A stretch of 64,000 bases of DNA from Actinomycetes bacterium (GTDB taxonomy: Bacteria; Bacillota; Sulfobacillia; Sulfobacillales; JAIMBI01): contig JAIMBI010000016.1 of NCBI GenBank assembly GCA_023565505.1, positions 1 through 64,000 on the forward strand. Reading direction: 5' to 3'. The notes under the pieces are model-generated. The model was not told the DNA's origin. It searched no databases and worked only from the letters and a program-made list of their open reading frames with translations. Below, in pieces: positions 38,208-48,268 of the stretch. The stretch's first letter is position 1. Each line of letters starts with the position of its first letter. The position numbers and the translations under genes were made by a program.

Positions 38208-39437
38208 TCATGCGGGCGGCCGACCGGCCGGGGGCCTGGACGGCTCCCGGCCGGTCGCCGTGTCTTCGTGGTCCCGAAGGCGCACGGCGAGCGTCTCCTC
38301 CGCCTGAGCCGCCAGGTAGGTCCACAGGTTGGCGGCGCCAGCCAGCCGGGCGTCCCGCACCCGTCCGGTCCGTTCGTAACGGGAGCCGGCCCGGGCCAAC
38401 ACGCCCCGGGCGACCAAACGACCGAGCGTCCGCCGCACCGCCTCCTCTGGATTCCGCCGGAGCGGGCCGACCGCCCCGTCGGCCGCGCCTTCCGCCAGCT
38501 GCCGGCGCACCGCCGCGACGGCCTCGGCCTCCGACCAGGCCACCCGCCCTTCCGCTTCGGCCCAGCGTGCCAGCAGTTGGCTCGGGGTGAACGGCCGCAG
38601 ACCGCGGACGACATCCTCGGGAGGCCGGTCGGGATCCGGCTCCCCGAAGCGGATCCACACCGTCACCGGGCCGGCGTAGAAGGGATCCACGCTGACCCCG
38701 GCGGCGAGCCACCGGCCGCCAGCCGCCGCGACCAGTTGGCCGAACGCCCGGCCCCACGGCCGCATCCGGCCGGTCTCGGTCACGTGACCCTCGGGGGTCA
38801 GCAGCAGGATGGCTCCCTGCTGCAGGGCCTCCGCCAACGCCGTGAGCTGGGCGGTGATCCGCGGGCGGGTGGCGTCCTGGAGAGCCTGCCGGTACGGCTC
38901 CCGGATCGCCCGCCACGGCACGACCGCCTGGGCCGGCCGCGCCGCTTCCGGGCCGATCAAGGCGGACAGTCTGAGCTGCTCGGCCCCCGGACCAAACACC
39001 GCCGCGAGGGCATCGGGGGCGAACACGGCGGACGCCACAAGGTCGCCCCAGCGGGCCCGAACCTCGGCGGCGACACTGGCGAAGGAGCGCCGGTACGGCT
39101 CGTTCTCGACGGGCCACACGCCCGCCGCGTACAGAAGCCCGGCGAGCGGCCGGGATCCCCAGAGGCGGGCCAGGTACGGCGGCAGCCGCGAGGCCAAAAA
39201 ACCCGGCTCGAACAGCCGTTGCGTGGCCGATACGACCAACGGGGCCCGGCCGCGGCGATGCCGGTAGAGATACAGCGGCAACACCAGGACTTCGGCGTCG
39301 CTCTGATGGTTCGCCGCCACCACCAACGGCCCCGCCAGGACCGGGGCGTTCTCGAACACGACCCGGTACCGGAGGCGCACATAGCCCGCCAAGCCGCACG
39401 CCATCAACGCCCGGACGCCCGGCCGGACGCCGGCCAC
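38208..39437 (-). CDS. PlsC-like acyltransferase
   Basis: VVAANHQSDAEVLVLPLY, ILLLTPEGHVTETGRMRPWGRAFG. Confidence 0.75.
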   Translation of the reverse strand: MAGVRPGVRALMACGLAGYVRLRYRVVFENAPVLAGPLVVAANHQSDAEVLVLPLYLYRHRRGRAPLVVSATQRLFEPGFLASRLPPYLARLWGSRPLAGLLYAAGVWPVENEPYRRSFASVAAEVRARWGDLVASAVFAPDALAAVFGPGAEQLRLSALIGPEAARPAQAVVPWRAIREPYRQALQDATRPRITAQLTALAEALQQGAILLLTPEGHVTETGRMRPWGRAFGQLVAAAGGRWLAAGVSVDPFYAGPVTVWIRFGEPDPDRPPEDVVRGLRPFTPSQLLARWAEAEGRVAWSEAEAVAAVRRQLAEGAADGAVGPLRRNPEEAVRRTLGRLVARGVLARAGSRYERTGRVRDARLAGAANLWTYLAAQAEETLAVRLRDHEDTATGREPSRPPAGRPPA

Positions 39438-39551
39438 TTCGCCTACCGTGGACCTCCCTCCCCGCTGACGCTCTCCCGGTCGGGCCCGGACCTCGCCGTG
39501 GCCGCCGCGCGGCCCCCGGCCGGGCGGCCGGGGGCCGTGCTCACCCCAGGG

Positions 39552-40979
39552 TCAGGGTTTCGGCGACCGCCGTCCTCGCCCGGGGGCGCCGTCGGGCGCC
39601 TTGGGCAGCTCCCCGGAGGAGTTCGGCCCCTCCCCCGACGGCGGATCCTCCTCGGAGACGACCTCCATGAGCCACGACGGCACGATGGGGACCTCCTCGG
39701 TGTCGAACGGACCGTAAGAGGCGACCAACTCCGCCAACCGCATCAGGAACTCGAGGCCGGCGTCCGCGAGCACCGTCTCCACGGCTTGGGCCACCGGGGC
39801 GGTGCGCCGGCCCAGGGGGGCCACCCGCCGTCCCAAGCGCCGGAATTCCTCGGCAAAGGCCTGTTGCAGATGGTCGAGCACCGTGGCCGTGTCCGGCGGG
39901 GGGCCCGACCGGGCCAGGAGATCCTCGAACCCGGCGGTCAGGGTCCGGGCCAGGGCCAGCATCGCCAAGCCCCAGGCCTCGGCATCCATGGGCGCCGGGC
40001 AGTCGTCCAGGTACAAGGGCACCAGGTCCCACAGGATCTCGGCGAGGAAGTCGACGATCTCGGCCTCTTCGGCGTCCAGACGGCCGAGCACGCCCCGCCG
40101 CTGCAGGGTCAGGACGGCCTGGCGCACCACCCCGACGTTCCAACCGGGGCCGTCCTCGGGGGGCACGGCGATCTGGTCGAACAACACGTGGTCAAGCGGC
40201 ACCCACTGCCGGAAGAGCGCCGACAGACCCTCCGCCCGTTCGACCTGACCCGACATCTCCAGCCAGCGGATGGCCTGGGCCCCGACCAAAGGAAACCGCG
40301 GATCCCGTCGGTCGAGGTCCGCGAGCTCCCAGCACGCCCACTGCGCGCGCCACTCGGACGTCGGCGGTACCGAAGCCACCCGCGGGGCGCCGGCGGCGAG
40401 CAAGGTCCGCCTGAGGGCCTCGAGCCGATCCGCCCCCACCGTGTCGCGCGGCACCAGCACGGCCGCCCGCTCGACCACGTAGCGGGCCACCGGCCACGGC
40501 ATGTCGTCGATCTGCCGCAAGAGCTCCAACCAGTCCTCGGGGGCGAACAGGACCGACACCCGGTCGATCCACCCCGGGGTGGCGTCACCCACCTTCCAGG
40601 CGTCGAAGGCCAACTGCCGCCAAGCCGCCCACGCCGCCGGGGCCGCCTGCCCCCGGTCGAACGTACCCAGCCAGATCATCCGCGCCAAGTCCAGCAACTG
40701 GGCCTCGGAGATGATCGCCGCGCGGCTCCCCCGCCCGCTGCGGCGCACGACGGCCAGGAACGTCCGGTCGTCCTCGAGCCGGGCGAGCGCGTCGAGGGCC
40801 AGCCAGCGCACCAGCGCCCGAGGATGGCGCATCAACGGTTCGAGCTCGCGGACCAGCTCCGGATCATCGGGGCCGGCCGCCCCGGCTTCCTCGTCCTCGC
40901 CCATCGGACCGACGTAGACGAGGTTCTCGTCCCAGAGCTCGCCCAAGGGGTAAGGCAAGTGGAAGAAGTCCAATCTCAT
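39552..40979 (-). CDS. Hypothetical protein, helical-repeat-like
   Basis: Continuous 475-aa ORF with ATG; helical composition (RHPRALVRWLALDALARLEDDRTFLAVV). Confidence 0.65.
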   Translation of the reverse strand: MRLDFFHLPYPLGELWDENLVYVGPMGEDEEAGAAGPDDPELVRELEPLMRHPRALVRWLALDALARLEDDRTFLAVVRRSGRGSRAAIISEAQLLDLARMIWLGTFDRGQAAPAAWAAWRQLAFDAWKVGDATPGWIDRVSVLFAPEDWLELLRQIDDMPWPVARYVVERAAVLVPRDTVGADRLEALRRTLLAAGAPRVASVPPTSEWRAQWACWELADLDRRDPRFPLVGAQAIRWLEMSGQVERAEGLSALFRQWVPLDHVLFDQIAVPPEDGPGWNVGVVRQAVLTLQRRGVLGRLDAEEAEIVDFLAEILWDLVPLYLDDCPAPMDAEAWGLAMLALARTLTAGFEDLLARSGPPPDTATVLDHLQQAFAEEFRRLGRRVAPLGRRTAPVAQAVETVLADAGLEFLMRLAELVASYGPFDTEEVPIVPSWLMEVVSEEDPPSGEGPNSSGELPKAPDGAPGRGRRSPKP

Positions 40980-41042
40980 CGCTCCTCAGGGCGCCGGTTT
41001 CCTCCATTCTAGCAGCTTCTAGCAGCCCCGCCCCCGGGCGCG

Positions 41043-41081
41043 AAAAACCCGGCCGGGCACCGCCGAGGGTGCCCGACCGGG
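41043..41081 (-). terminator. Rho-independent terminator downstream of the peroxiredoxin gene
   Basis: CCCGGTCGGGCACC / GGTGCCCGGCCGGG hairpin followed by TTTTT on the minus strand. Confidence 0.8.
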
Positions 41082-41125
41082 CCGTCTGGTTCGGGAAGCC
41101 GACCGGACGCCGTCCGGCCGAGCAC

Positions 41126-41776
41126 CTAATCCGACGTCCGGTAATACCACGCCTTCTGCGTCGGCGTGGGATGCGCCAGCCGCTCGCGCATGCCCTCGGT
41201 GGTGACGGGGGCCGGGATGACCACCGGCTGGCCCCGCCGCCAGTTCGCCGGCGTCGCCACGCCCTTCTGGGCATTAGCCTGCAGCCCGTCGATGACCCGG
41301 AGCAGTTCGTCGATGTCCCGCCCCAGGCTCAAGGGGTAGTACAGCATGGCGCGGTTGATGCCCTGGTCGTCGATGAAGAACACCGTACGGACGGCCACGG
41401 TGGTCGTCGCGCCCGGCGGCACCATGCCGTACAGGTTCGCGACCCGCTGATCCAGGTCGGCGATCACCGGGAAGGGGATGCGGACGCCGAAGTGTTCTTC
41501 GATGCTGGCCTGCCACGCCAAGTGGGAGTAGATCGAGTCCACGGACAGGCCGATCAGCTGGACGTTGCGCTCCTCAAACTGAGAAGCCCGCTGGGCAATC
41601 GCCACGAACTCGGACGTTCATACCGGGGTGAAGTCGGCCGGATGCGAGAAGAGCATCACCCACTTGCCCCGGAACTGGCTCAGCCGGATGGGGCCGTGCG
41701 TCGACTGGGCCTCGAAGTCCGGCGCCGGCGCGTTGAGGGCCGGCAGGCATACGCGCGGAATCTCCTGCTGCTCCAT
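41126..41776 (-). CDS. Peroxiredoxin (AhpC/TSA, Prx6-like) with in-frame UGA at the peroxidatic Cys position; putative selenoprotein
   Basis: [90 protein letters not shown]; the two track ORFs (41618..41812 and 41126..41605) share a frame; RBS GGAAGGAGG before ATG at 41776. Confidence 0.88.
41567..41591 (-). promoter_or_regulatory. Candidate bacterial SECIS hairpin downstream of the in-frame UGA
   Basis: GCG-(GG bulge)-CUUCUC-AGUUU-GAGGAG-CGC, apical loop about 37 nt after UGA, G in second loop position. Confidence 0.45.
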
Positions 41777-41910
41777 CGGAACCTCCTTCCACCCCCGCCG
41801 CCGGGGGCGCATATCTTACTTTTCCAATCGGAATTTTAGCACACGGAGATGGCTTCCGTACCGCCCTTTTCCAGTTTGCCCGACCCTCCGGCCGGCCATG
41901 CCCGCGGCGG

Positions 41911-42534
41911 TCATTCCGTCCGGTTGTACCGGGACATGGCGGCTTCCAGACCCTCGGCGAGGATCGCCTGCAGGGCGTCGACGGCCCGGTCCAGGCGCGC
42001 CTCCCAGGCCGGGCGCTCCGCCCGCGGCCAGCGGCCCAGCACCCAGGCGACCGGGTCGCCCCCCGCCGGGGGACGGCCGATCCCCACCCGCAGGCGCGGG
42101 AAGTCCGCCGTGCCCCAGGCGGCGATGAGGGACTTGAGGCCGTTGTGCCCGCCGCTCGAGCCCCGCGGCCGGATGCGGAGCTGGCCCGGCGGCAGATCGA
42201 GATCGTCCACCACGACGAGGGTTTCCGCCGGGGCGATGCGGTACCGGCGGCAGAAGGGGCCGACCGCCTCCCCGGACAGGTTCATGTAGGTGAGGGGCTT
42301 CAGGTAGTAGACGCCCTCGTGGCGGGCCACCTCCGCGCGCCCGTCCGGACGGAAGCGGAACCCGGCCCGCTTGGCCCACCGGTCGAGCACCATGAAGCCG
42401 ATGTTGTGACGCGTCCCCGCGTAGCGCAGCCCCGGGTTGCCCAGCCCCACAACCAGGGCGATGCGCGGCGGGAGGCCCGCATCCGGTCCGCCTTCCGTCG
42501 CCGTTATCCGTTCACCCTTTCGCTCCGACAACAA
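41911..42534 (-). CDS. pth: Peptidyl-tRNA hydrolase
   Basis: VVGLGNPGLRYAGTRHNIGFMVLD, KPLTYMNLSGEAV, GGHNGLKSLI. Confidence 0.92.
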   Translation of the reverse strand: MLSERKGERITATEGGPDAGLPPRIALVVGLGNPGLRYAGTRHNIGFMVLDRWAKRAGFRFRPDGRAEVARHEGVYYLKPLTYMNLSGEAVGPFCRRYRIAPAETLVVVDDLDLPPGQLRIRPRGSSGGHNGLKSLIAAWGTADFPRLRVGIGRPPAGGDPVAWVLGRWPRAERPAWEARLDRAVDALQAILAEGLEAAMSRYNRTE

Positions 42535-42600
42535 GCGGCCCGTCCCCGTCGCGCCCGCCCGCGGGTGCGGGCGGGCCGGACGCCGGACGGGCCGTCCGAC

Positions 42601-43545
42601 TTACTCGAACAACTTCGATACCGAGAGGTGCTCGTGCACCCGCATGATGGCCTCGCCCAAAAGCGGCGCCACGCTGATGACCTCCGTCTGCCGCGGGGCG
42701 TTGTGGAGGGGGATCGTGTCCGTCACCACGATGGAGCGGATGGGAGCGGCGTTCAGCGTCTCCGCCGCCCGTCCCGAGAACACGGGGTGGGTGGCGCAGG
42801 CATAGACGGCCGTCGCCCCGAGTTCCAACACGGCCACGGCCGCCTGGGCGATGGTCCCCCCGGTGTCGATCATGTCGTCGACCAGGATCACCGTCTTGCC
42901 CTTGACCTTGCCCACGACGTTGACGACTTCGGACACGTTCGGTTCCGGCCGTCGCTTGTCGATGAAACCCAGCGGGCAGCCGAGGTACTTGGCCAGCTGA
43001 CGCGCCCGGAAGACGCCCCCGGCGTCGGGCGAGAAGACCATGGGGTTCTCCAGGTTCAAGGACGCGATGTGGTCCGCGAGGATCCGGTTCCCGAAGAGGT
43101 TGTCCACCGGGATGTCGAAGAAGCCCTGCAGCTGGGGTGCGTGCAGGTCCATCGTGAGTACCCGATCGGCGCCGGCCACGGTGATGAGGTTGGCCACCAA
43201 CTTGGCCGAGATGGGTTCGCGGGAACGCGTCTTGCGGTCCTGCCGGGCGTAGCCGTAGTACGGGATCACGGCGGTGATGCGGTGGGCCGAGGAACGGCGG
43301 CACGCATCGATCATCAGCAGCAGCTCCATCAGGTTGTCGTTGACGGGGGCCGACGTGGGCTGCACAATGAACACGTCCGTGCCGCGGACGTTCTCCTCGA
43401 TGTTGACCCGGATCTCCCCGTTGGAGAACCGCCCGATGTCCGCCTGGGCCACGGATACGCCCAGGTAGTCGGCCAGTTTATGGGCCAGCTCCGGGTTGGC
43501 CGAGCCGGTCAAGAGCTTCAGCTCGCCTTCTCGTTCCCACGACAA
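42601..43545 (-). CDS. prs: Ribose-phosphate pyrophosphokinase
   Basis: FSNGEIRVNIEENVRGTDVFIVQ, IPYYGYARQDRK, VILVDDMIDTGGTI. Confidence 0.95.
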   Translation of the reverse strand: MSWEREGELKLLTGSANPELAHKLADYLGVSVAQADIGRFSNGEIRVNIEENVRGTDVFIVQPTSAPVNDNLMELLLMIDACRRSSAHRITAVIPYYGYARQDRKTRSREPISAKLVANLITVAGADRVLTMDLHAPQLQGFFDIPVDNLFGNRILADHIASLNLENPMVFSPDAGGVFRARQLAKYLGCPLGFIDKRRPEPNVSEVVNVVGKVKGKTVILVDDMIDTGGTIAQAAVAVLELGATAVYACATHPVFSGRAAETLNAAPIRSIVVTDTIPLHNAPRQTEVISVAPLLGEAIMRVHEHLSVSKLFE

Positions 43546-43573
43546 ACGCGGGTCCCTTCCTCTCCCTAGTTCC

Positions 43574-44944
43574 CTAGTCGCGCGGACCCGAGACCCGTTC
43601 GCGCCGGGTCCGGACCCAGTTCGGCTTGTTCTCCTGACGTCCTCGCGCGATGGCCAGGGCCTCGGCCGGGACGTTGTGCGTCACCGTGGACCCGGCCGCC
43701 ACATAGGCCGACGCGCCGATCTCCACGGGCGCGACAAGATTCGCGTTGCACCCGATGAAGGCCTCGTCCCCGATGTACGTCGGGTGCTTGGCCACTCCAT
43801 CATAATTCACGATCACGGTGCCGGCGCCGATGTTCACGTGATGCCCGATGGTCGCGTCGCCGAGGTAGCAGTGGTGTCCGGCCTTCGTCCCCAGGCCGAG
43901 CCGGCTGTTCTTGACCTCGACGAAGTTCCCCAGGTGTACGTCCCGATCCAGATACGATCCGGGCCGGAGGTGACTCATGGGCCCGACCGAGCAGTGCGGC
44001 CCGATGCGCGCCCCCTCGACCACCGACTGCACCACGACGGCGTGGTCCCCCACGTGGCTGTCGACGACGGTGGTCATCGGACCGATGACGGCGCCTTCGC
44101 CCACCACGGTCCGGCCCCGCAGGAACGTCATCGGGTACAGCACCGTGTCCGGCCCCACCTCCACCCCCACGTCCACGTACGTGGTGGCCGGATCCACCAC
44201 GGTGACGCCCCCGGCCATCAGGCGCGCGAGCACGTCGCGGCGGGCCGTGGCTTCGGCCCGGGCCAACTCGGCACGCGTGTTGATGCCCAAGACCCGCTCC
44301 ACGTCCCTCGCGGCCACCGTTCCCACTGGCGCCCCGGCGGCGACGAGGGCCGCGACGGCGTCGGTCAGATACACCTCCTGGCCGTGCGGCGCCAGATCCG
44401 GCAGGACCCGCTCGAGCCAGCCCCGGTCCCACACCCCGATGCCCGTGTTGACCTCGCGGATGGCGCGGGTCGCGGCGTCCGCCTCCCGCTCCTCGACGAT
44501 GGCCCGGAGGCGTCCGTCGGCGTCCCGGACCACGCGGCCGTATCCCGTGGGATCGGCCAGTTCCGCCGTGACCAGGGTGGCGGCGTCATCCGAGGGAGCG
44601 TCCAACAGGCTCCGGAGGAGATCCACCGGCACCAGGGGACAGTCCCCGTACAGCACCAGCACCCGCCGGGTCGACGGGCCGAGCGCGTCCAGGGCGCGCC
44701 GGACGGCATCGCCGGTGCCCAGCACCCCCGGTTGCTCCACCATCGTGGCCCGCCCGCCGACGACGGCGGCCACCGCCTCCTTCTGCGCTCCGACCACCAC
44801 CACCGTCTCGTCGAGGGGCAGGGCCGCGACCGTCCGCAGCACATGCTCGATCATCGGCAGCCCGGCCACCTCGTGGAGCACCTTCACCCGCTTCGAGCGC
44901 ATCCGGGTCCCCTGCCCGGCCGCAAGGATCACTGCGGCTGTCAA
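43574..44944 (-). CDS. glmU: Bifunctional GlmU (UDP-GlcNAc pyrophosphorylase / GlcN-1-P acetyltransferase)
   Basis: VILAAGQGTRMRSKRVKVLHEVAGLPMIEHVL; C-terminal LbH hexapeptide repeats, KAGHHCYLGDATIGHHVNIGAG. Confidence 0.95.
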   Translation of the reverse strand: MTAAVILAAGQGTRMRSKRVKVLHEVAGLPMIEHVLRTVAALPLDETVVVVGAQKEAVAAVVGGRATMVEQPGVLGTGDAVRRALDALGPSTRRVLVLYGDCPLVPVDLLRSLLDAPSDDAATLVTAELADPTGYGRVVRDADGRLRAIVEEREADAATRAIREVNTGIGVWDRGWLERVLPDLAPHGQEVYLTDAVAALVAAGAPVGTVAARDVERVLGINTRAELARAEATARRDVLARLMAGGVTVVDPATTYVDVGVEVGPDTVLYPMTFLRGRTVVGEGAVIGPMTTVVDSHVGDHAVVVQSVVEGARIGPHCSVGPMSHLRPGSYLDRDVHLGNFVEVKNSRLGLGTKAGHHCYLGDATIGHHVNIGAGTVIVNYDGVAKHPTYIGDEAFIGCNANLVAPVEIGASAYVAAGSTVTHNVPAEALAIARGRQENKPNWVRTRRERVSGPRD

Positions 44945-45058
44945 TGGCTTCGCCTCCGCTGCTCATGCTACGGCGCTCGGCTGTTCGCTGCCCGTCGCCA
45001 ATAGGATACCAGACCGCCCCGCGGGCCTTCGGGCCGCGCCCCGCTGGCCCCCAGGGAC

Positions 45059-45087
45059 AAAAAAAAGAGCACCCCCCCGGGGTGCTC
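45059..45087 (-). terminator. Rho-independent terminator downstream of spoVG
   Basis: GAGCACCCC-GGG-GGGGTGCTC followed by 8 T on minus strand. Confidence 0.85.
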
Positions 45088-45102
45088 GAGCCGGGCGGTG
45101 GC

Positions 45103-45354
45103 CTATCCTTGTTCGAACCGCTCCAGGACCGCCCGCTGGATGCGCTCCCTGGCTGACGGGGTGATGGGATGCGCAACGTCGCGGAACTCGCCGTCGGGGG
45201 TCTTGCGGCTGGGCATCGCCACGAACAAGCCTTTGGACCCCTCCACCACCTTCACGTCGTGGATCACGAACTCGCCGTCGAGGGTCACCGACGCGACGGC
45301 CTTCATCTTGCCTTCCGTGGTTACGCGCCGCAACCGGACGTCTGTCACTTCCAC
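45103..45354 (-). CDS. spoVG: Septation protein SpoVG
   Basis: [11 protein letters not shown]...[47 protein letters not shown]. Confidence 0.95.
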   Translation of the reverse strand: MEVTDVRLRRVTTEGKMKAVASVTLDGEFVIHDVKVVEGSKGLFVAMPSRKTPDGEFRDVAHPITPSARERIQRAVLERFEQG

Positions 45355-45451
45355 GTTTCCGCCCTCCTCATGGTGCAAGCCCGTCAGTCGGCGGATGCAT
45401 TCGCGGTAGCGGCGCAAAACTCCTTCTCGTTGTCGAAATATTGGATATGCT

Positions 45452-46663
45452 TCAGGCCATCACCGTCACGTCCAGGCCGGCCGCCGCCAGCGCCGCACGG
45501 ACGGCGTCCGCGTGCGTCCGGTCGCGCGTCTCCACCACCAGCCGCACTTCCACGTCGGCGGGATCCAAGCCCGGATGCCACCGTTCGTGTTCCACCGCCA
45601 GCACGTTGGCCTGCTGGGCGGCCACGACGGCCAGGACCCGGGACAACTGCCCCGGCCGGTCCCGCACCACGGTCCGCAGATGGAGCTGCCGTCCCTCGGC
45701 CACCAACCCCTTCTCGGCCAGTCGGGCCAACAGGCCGACGTCGACGTTCCCCCCCGAGACGACCACCCCTACGCGTTCGGCCTCCACCGGAACGCGGCCG
45801 GCGAACACCGCGGCGAGTCCCGCGACGCCCGCTCCCTCCACGACCAGCCTGAGCCGCTCGAGCGCGAACAGCATGGTCCGGGCCAGCTCGGCTTCGTCGA
45901 CGGCCACCAGGTCGTCCACGTAGCGCTCGACCAACTCGTAGGTGAGGGTGCCGGGACGCCGCACCGCGATGCCGTCGGCGATGGTCTCCGCCGCCGCCAC
46001 CTCCACCGGCCCCCCGGCCGCCCGGGACCGGATCATCCCCGGGACCCGCGCGGCCTGCACGCCGACGACCCGGATGCGCGGATTCCGCCCCTTGGCCGCG
46101 ATCGCCACGCCCGCCGCCAGGCCGCCGCCCCCCACGGGCACCACGATCACGTCCAGGTCGGGGCGGGCGTCGAGCATCTCCAGGGCGACGGTGCCCTGAC
46201 CCGCCACCACCCGCGGATCGTCGAAGGCCGGCACCAACAGGCGGCCGGTCTCGGCGGCCAGCGCCTCGGCGTGGGCCCGCGCCCCGTCGAAGTCGTCGCC
46301 CGCCAGCACCACGGTGGCCCCCAGACGTTCCGTCGCCGCGATCTTGGCCATGCTGGCGACCCGCGGCATGACCACCACCGCCGACGTGCCGACCAGTTGG
46401 GCCGCCAGGGCCACGCCCTGGGCATGGTTCCCCGCCGACGCCGCCACCACCCCGCGGCGCCGTTCCTCGGCGGACAGGACGCGCAAACGGTTGTACGCCC
46501 CCCGGAGCTTGAAGGAACCGGTGCGCTGCAGGTTCTCCAGCTTCAGGTAGAGCGGCGACGGCACGTCCGGCCCGAGGTCGTCGGCGACGAGGAGCGGCGT
46601 CGGGGCGCTGACGCCTTCCAGCGCCTGCGCGGCGTCCTCGATGTCCGTCAGGGTCACGTCCAT
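45452..46663 (-). CDS. Threonine ammonia-lyase with C-terminal ACT domain
   Basis: [51 protein letters not shown]. Confidence 0.9.
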   Translation of the reverse strand: MDVTLTDIEDAAQALEGVSAPTPLLVADDLGPDVPSPLYLKLENLQRTGSFKLRGAYNRLRVLSAEERRRGVVAASAGNHAQGVALAAQLVGTSAVVVMPRVASMAKIAATERLGATVVLAGDDFDGARAHAEALAAETGRLLVPAFDDPRVVAGQGTVALEMLDARPDLDVIVVPVGGGGLAAGVAIAAKGRNPRIRVVGVQAARVPGMIRSRAAGGPVEVAAAETIADGIAVRRPGTLTYELVERYVDDLVAVDEAELARTMLFALERLRLVVEGAGVAGLAAVFAGRVPVEAERVGVVVSGGNVDVGLLARLAEKGLVAEGRQLHLRTVVRDRPGQLSRVLAVVAAQQANVLAVEHERWHPGLDPADVEVRLVVETRDRTHADAVRAALAAAGLDVTVMA

Positions 46664-46676
46664 GGGTCCCGCCCCC

Positions 46677-47513
46677 TCAGGGCCCGCTGCCGCCGGCATT
46701 CTCGGGCCGCCCCAGGCGGCGCACCACCCACGGCGCCGGCTGCACGCCCCGGCTCTCGTCCCACTCCAGACACGCGTAGAGTCCCTGCACCAGCTTCGGG
46801 GTGGGCTGAGTGGTCGCCACCAGGACGCCGACGCCCACCATCTCCGCCCCGAACTCCGCCACCAGGTCTCCGGCGGCGCGGGCGGTGCCGCCCGCCTTCA
46901 GGAAGTCGTCCACGAACACGACCCGGGCGTGCCGGAGCGGCGCCCGGCGGGCCAGGGACATGGACTGGATGCGGTGCGACGACCCGGACAGGTAGTTGAT
47001 GGACAGCGACGACCCCTCCGACAGGCGGTGGTCCCGGCGCAGGAGGACCACCGTCAGGCCCAGGTGACGGGCGACGGCCAGCGCCAGCGGGATGCCCTTG
47101 GTCTCCACCGTGATGACGTGACGGGGATCCAGCGGCCGCAACTGCTCCCCCAGGAGCCCGCCCAAGGGTTCGAGGAGGGCGGGATCGAACAGGAGGTCGG
47201 TCATGTAAATGAAGCCGTTACCCATCTGGCGTTCGGGGTCCTCGAGCTCCCGGCAGAGCCGCCGCACCGCCTCGCGCGCCGCCTCCTGGTCCACCGCCGG
47301 CTCGAAGCGGATCCCGCCGGCGGCCCCGACCTGGGTGACGATGTCGCCGAGCCCCGCGTCGCGGAGACCCTGGCGCACGACCGCCAAATCCTCGCTCAGG
47401 GTCGACTTGGCGACGCCGAGGCGCTGGGCCAGCTGCTGCAGCCCCGGCTGGTCGCCCGGGCGCGCCGTGACCAGGCGCGTCAGGGCGACGAGCCGGGTGA
47501 GGCGGTCACGCAC
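46677..47513 (-). CDS. purR: Purine operon repressor PurR
   Basis: Winged-helix N-terminus plus PRT domain; SSLSINYLSGSSHRIQSMSLARR, VVFVDDFLKAGGTARA. Confidence 0.92.
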   Translation of the reverse strand: MRDRLTRLVALTRLVTARPGDQPGLQQLAQRLGVAKSTLSEDLAVVRQGLRDAGLGDIVTQVGAAGGIRFEPAVDQEAAREAVRRLCRELEDPERQMGNGFIYMTDLLFDPALLEPLGGLLGEQLRPLDPRHVITVETKGIPLALAVARHLGLTVVLLRRDHRLSEGSSLSINYLSGSSHRIQSMSLARRAPLRHARVVFVDDFLKAGGTARAAGDLVAEFGAEMVGVGVLVATTQPTPKLVQGLYACLEWDESRGVQPAPWVVRRLGRPENAGGSGP

Positions 47514-48234
47514 CGACGGCGCCTCCCTTCGCCAACTCCGCGCTCACCCGCTCGAGGTCGCTGGGTTTGTCCACGTCGATCCCCACCTCGGCATAAGGGA
47601 AGACGAGAGCCGCACCGGTGATGCCGAGGTAGCGCCGAGCCGCCTCCTCGACCTCGTCGAGGGCCAGGCGGCCGAGGAGGAACCGGACCAGGAAAAGAGC
47701 GCCCAGGTCCTGGGCGAGGCGCCAGGGCGCCTTGCGGTGGGCGACCAGGCGTTCGGCCCGGTGCCGGACGCGCGGGACGACGCGGGGGCGGACCAGAAAC
47801 ACGTTGCCGCCGGTGAACACGCCGTCGCGCAGGCGCACATACGTCCGCTGCACGCCCGTCAGGCGTGCCCGTACGGCCTCCTGGGGCACGATCGGGTAGA
47901 TCATGTCGCCCTCTTCCGGGGCCCGCCGGAGGAACTCGTCGACGATGGCCGTGGTGAGCAAGGGGATGTCGCCCGTCGCGACCAGGACCCGTTCGTCCGG
48001 ATCCCAGCCCGCCAAGCCGCGTTCGACGCTCTCCCAGAGGCTTTCGCCCCCGGGGAGCGACTCGACGCCGGGCGCGGCCACGGCCGGCCCCACGACCCGC
48101 ACCACGGTCACTGCGGGATGGTCGCGCACCGCCTGGACGACGTACTCCACCATCGGCCGTCCGGAGATCCGCACCTGAGCCTCGTACGCGTCCTGACCCG
48201 CGACCCGCCGGCCGGCCAACACCAGGGCTTTCAT
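47506..48234 (-). CDS. NTP-transferase-domain protein (MobA/GT-A-like)
   Basis: MKALVLAGRR, GRPMVEYVVQAV, VLVATGDIPLLT; overlaps purR. Confidence 0.8.
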   Translation of the reverse strand: MKALVLAGRRVAGQDAYEAQVRISGRPMVEYVVQAVRDHPAVTVVRVVGPAVAAPGVESLPGGESLWESVERGLAGWDPDERVLVATGDIPLLTTAIVDEFLRRAPEEGDMIYPIVPQEAVRARLTGVQRTYVRLRDGVFTGGNVFLVRPRVVPRVRHRAERLVAHRKAPWRLAQDLGALFLVRFLLGRLALDEVEEAARRYLGITGAALVFPYAEVGIDVDKPSDLERVSAELAKGGAVGA

Positions 48235-48268
48235 GCCCGCCGCGCGCGGCCCTGCCCCGCTCGCCCCA

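Noticed and set aside
41618-41812. 65-aa ORF as an independent small protein
   Set aside because: It is the N-terminal part of the peroxiredoxin ending precisely at the catalytic-residue codon, in the same frame as the downstream ORF.
42540-42600. GC-rich hairpin CCCGCCC...GGGCGGG between prs and pth
   Set aside because: No T-run on the relevant strand, so not called a terminator.
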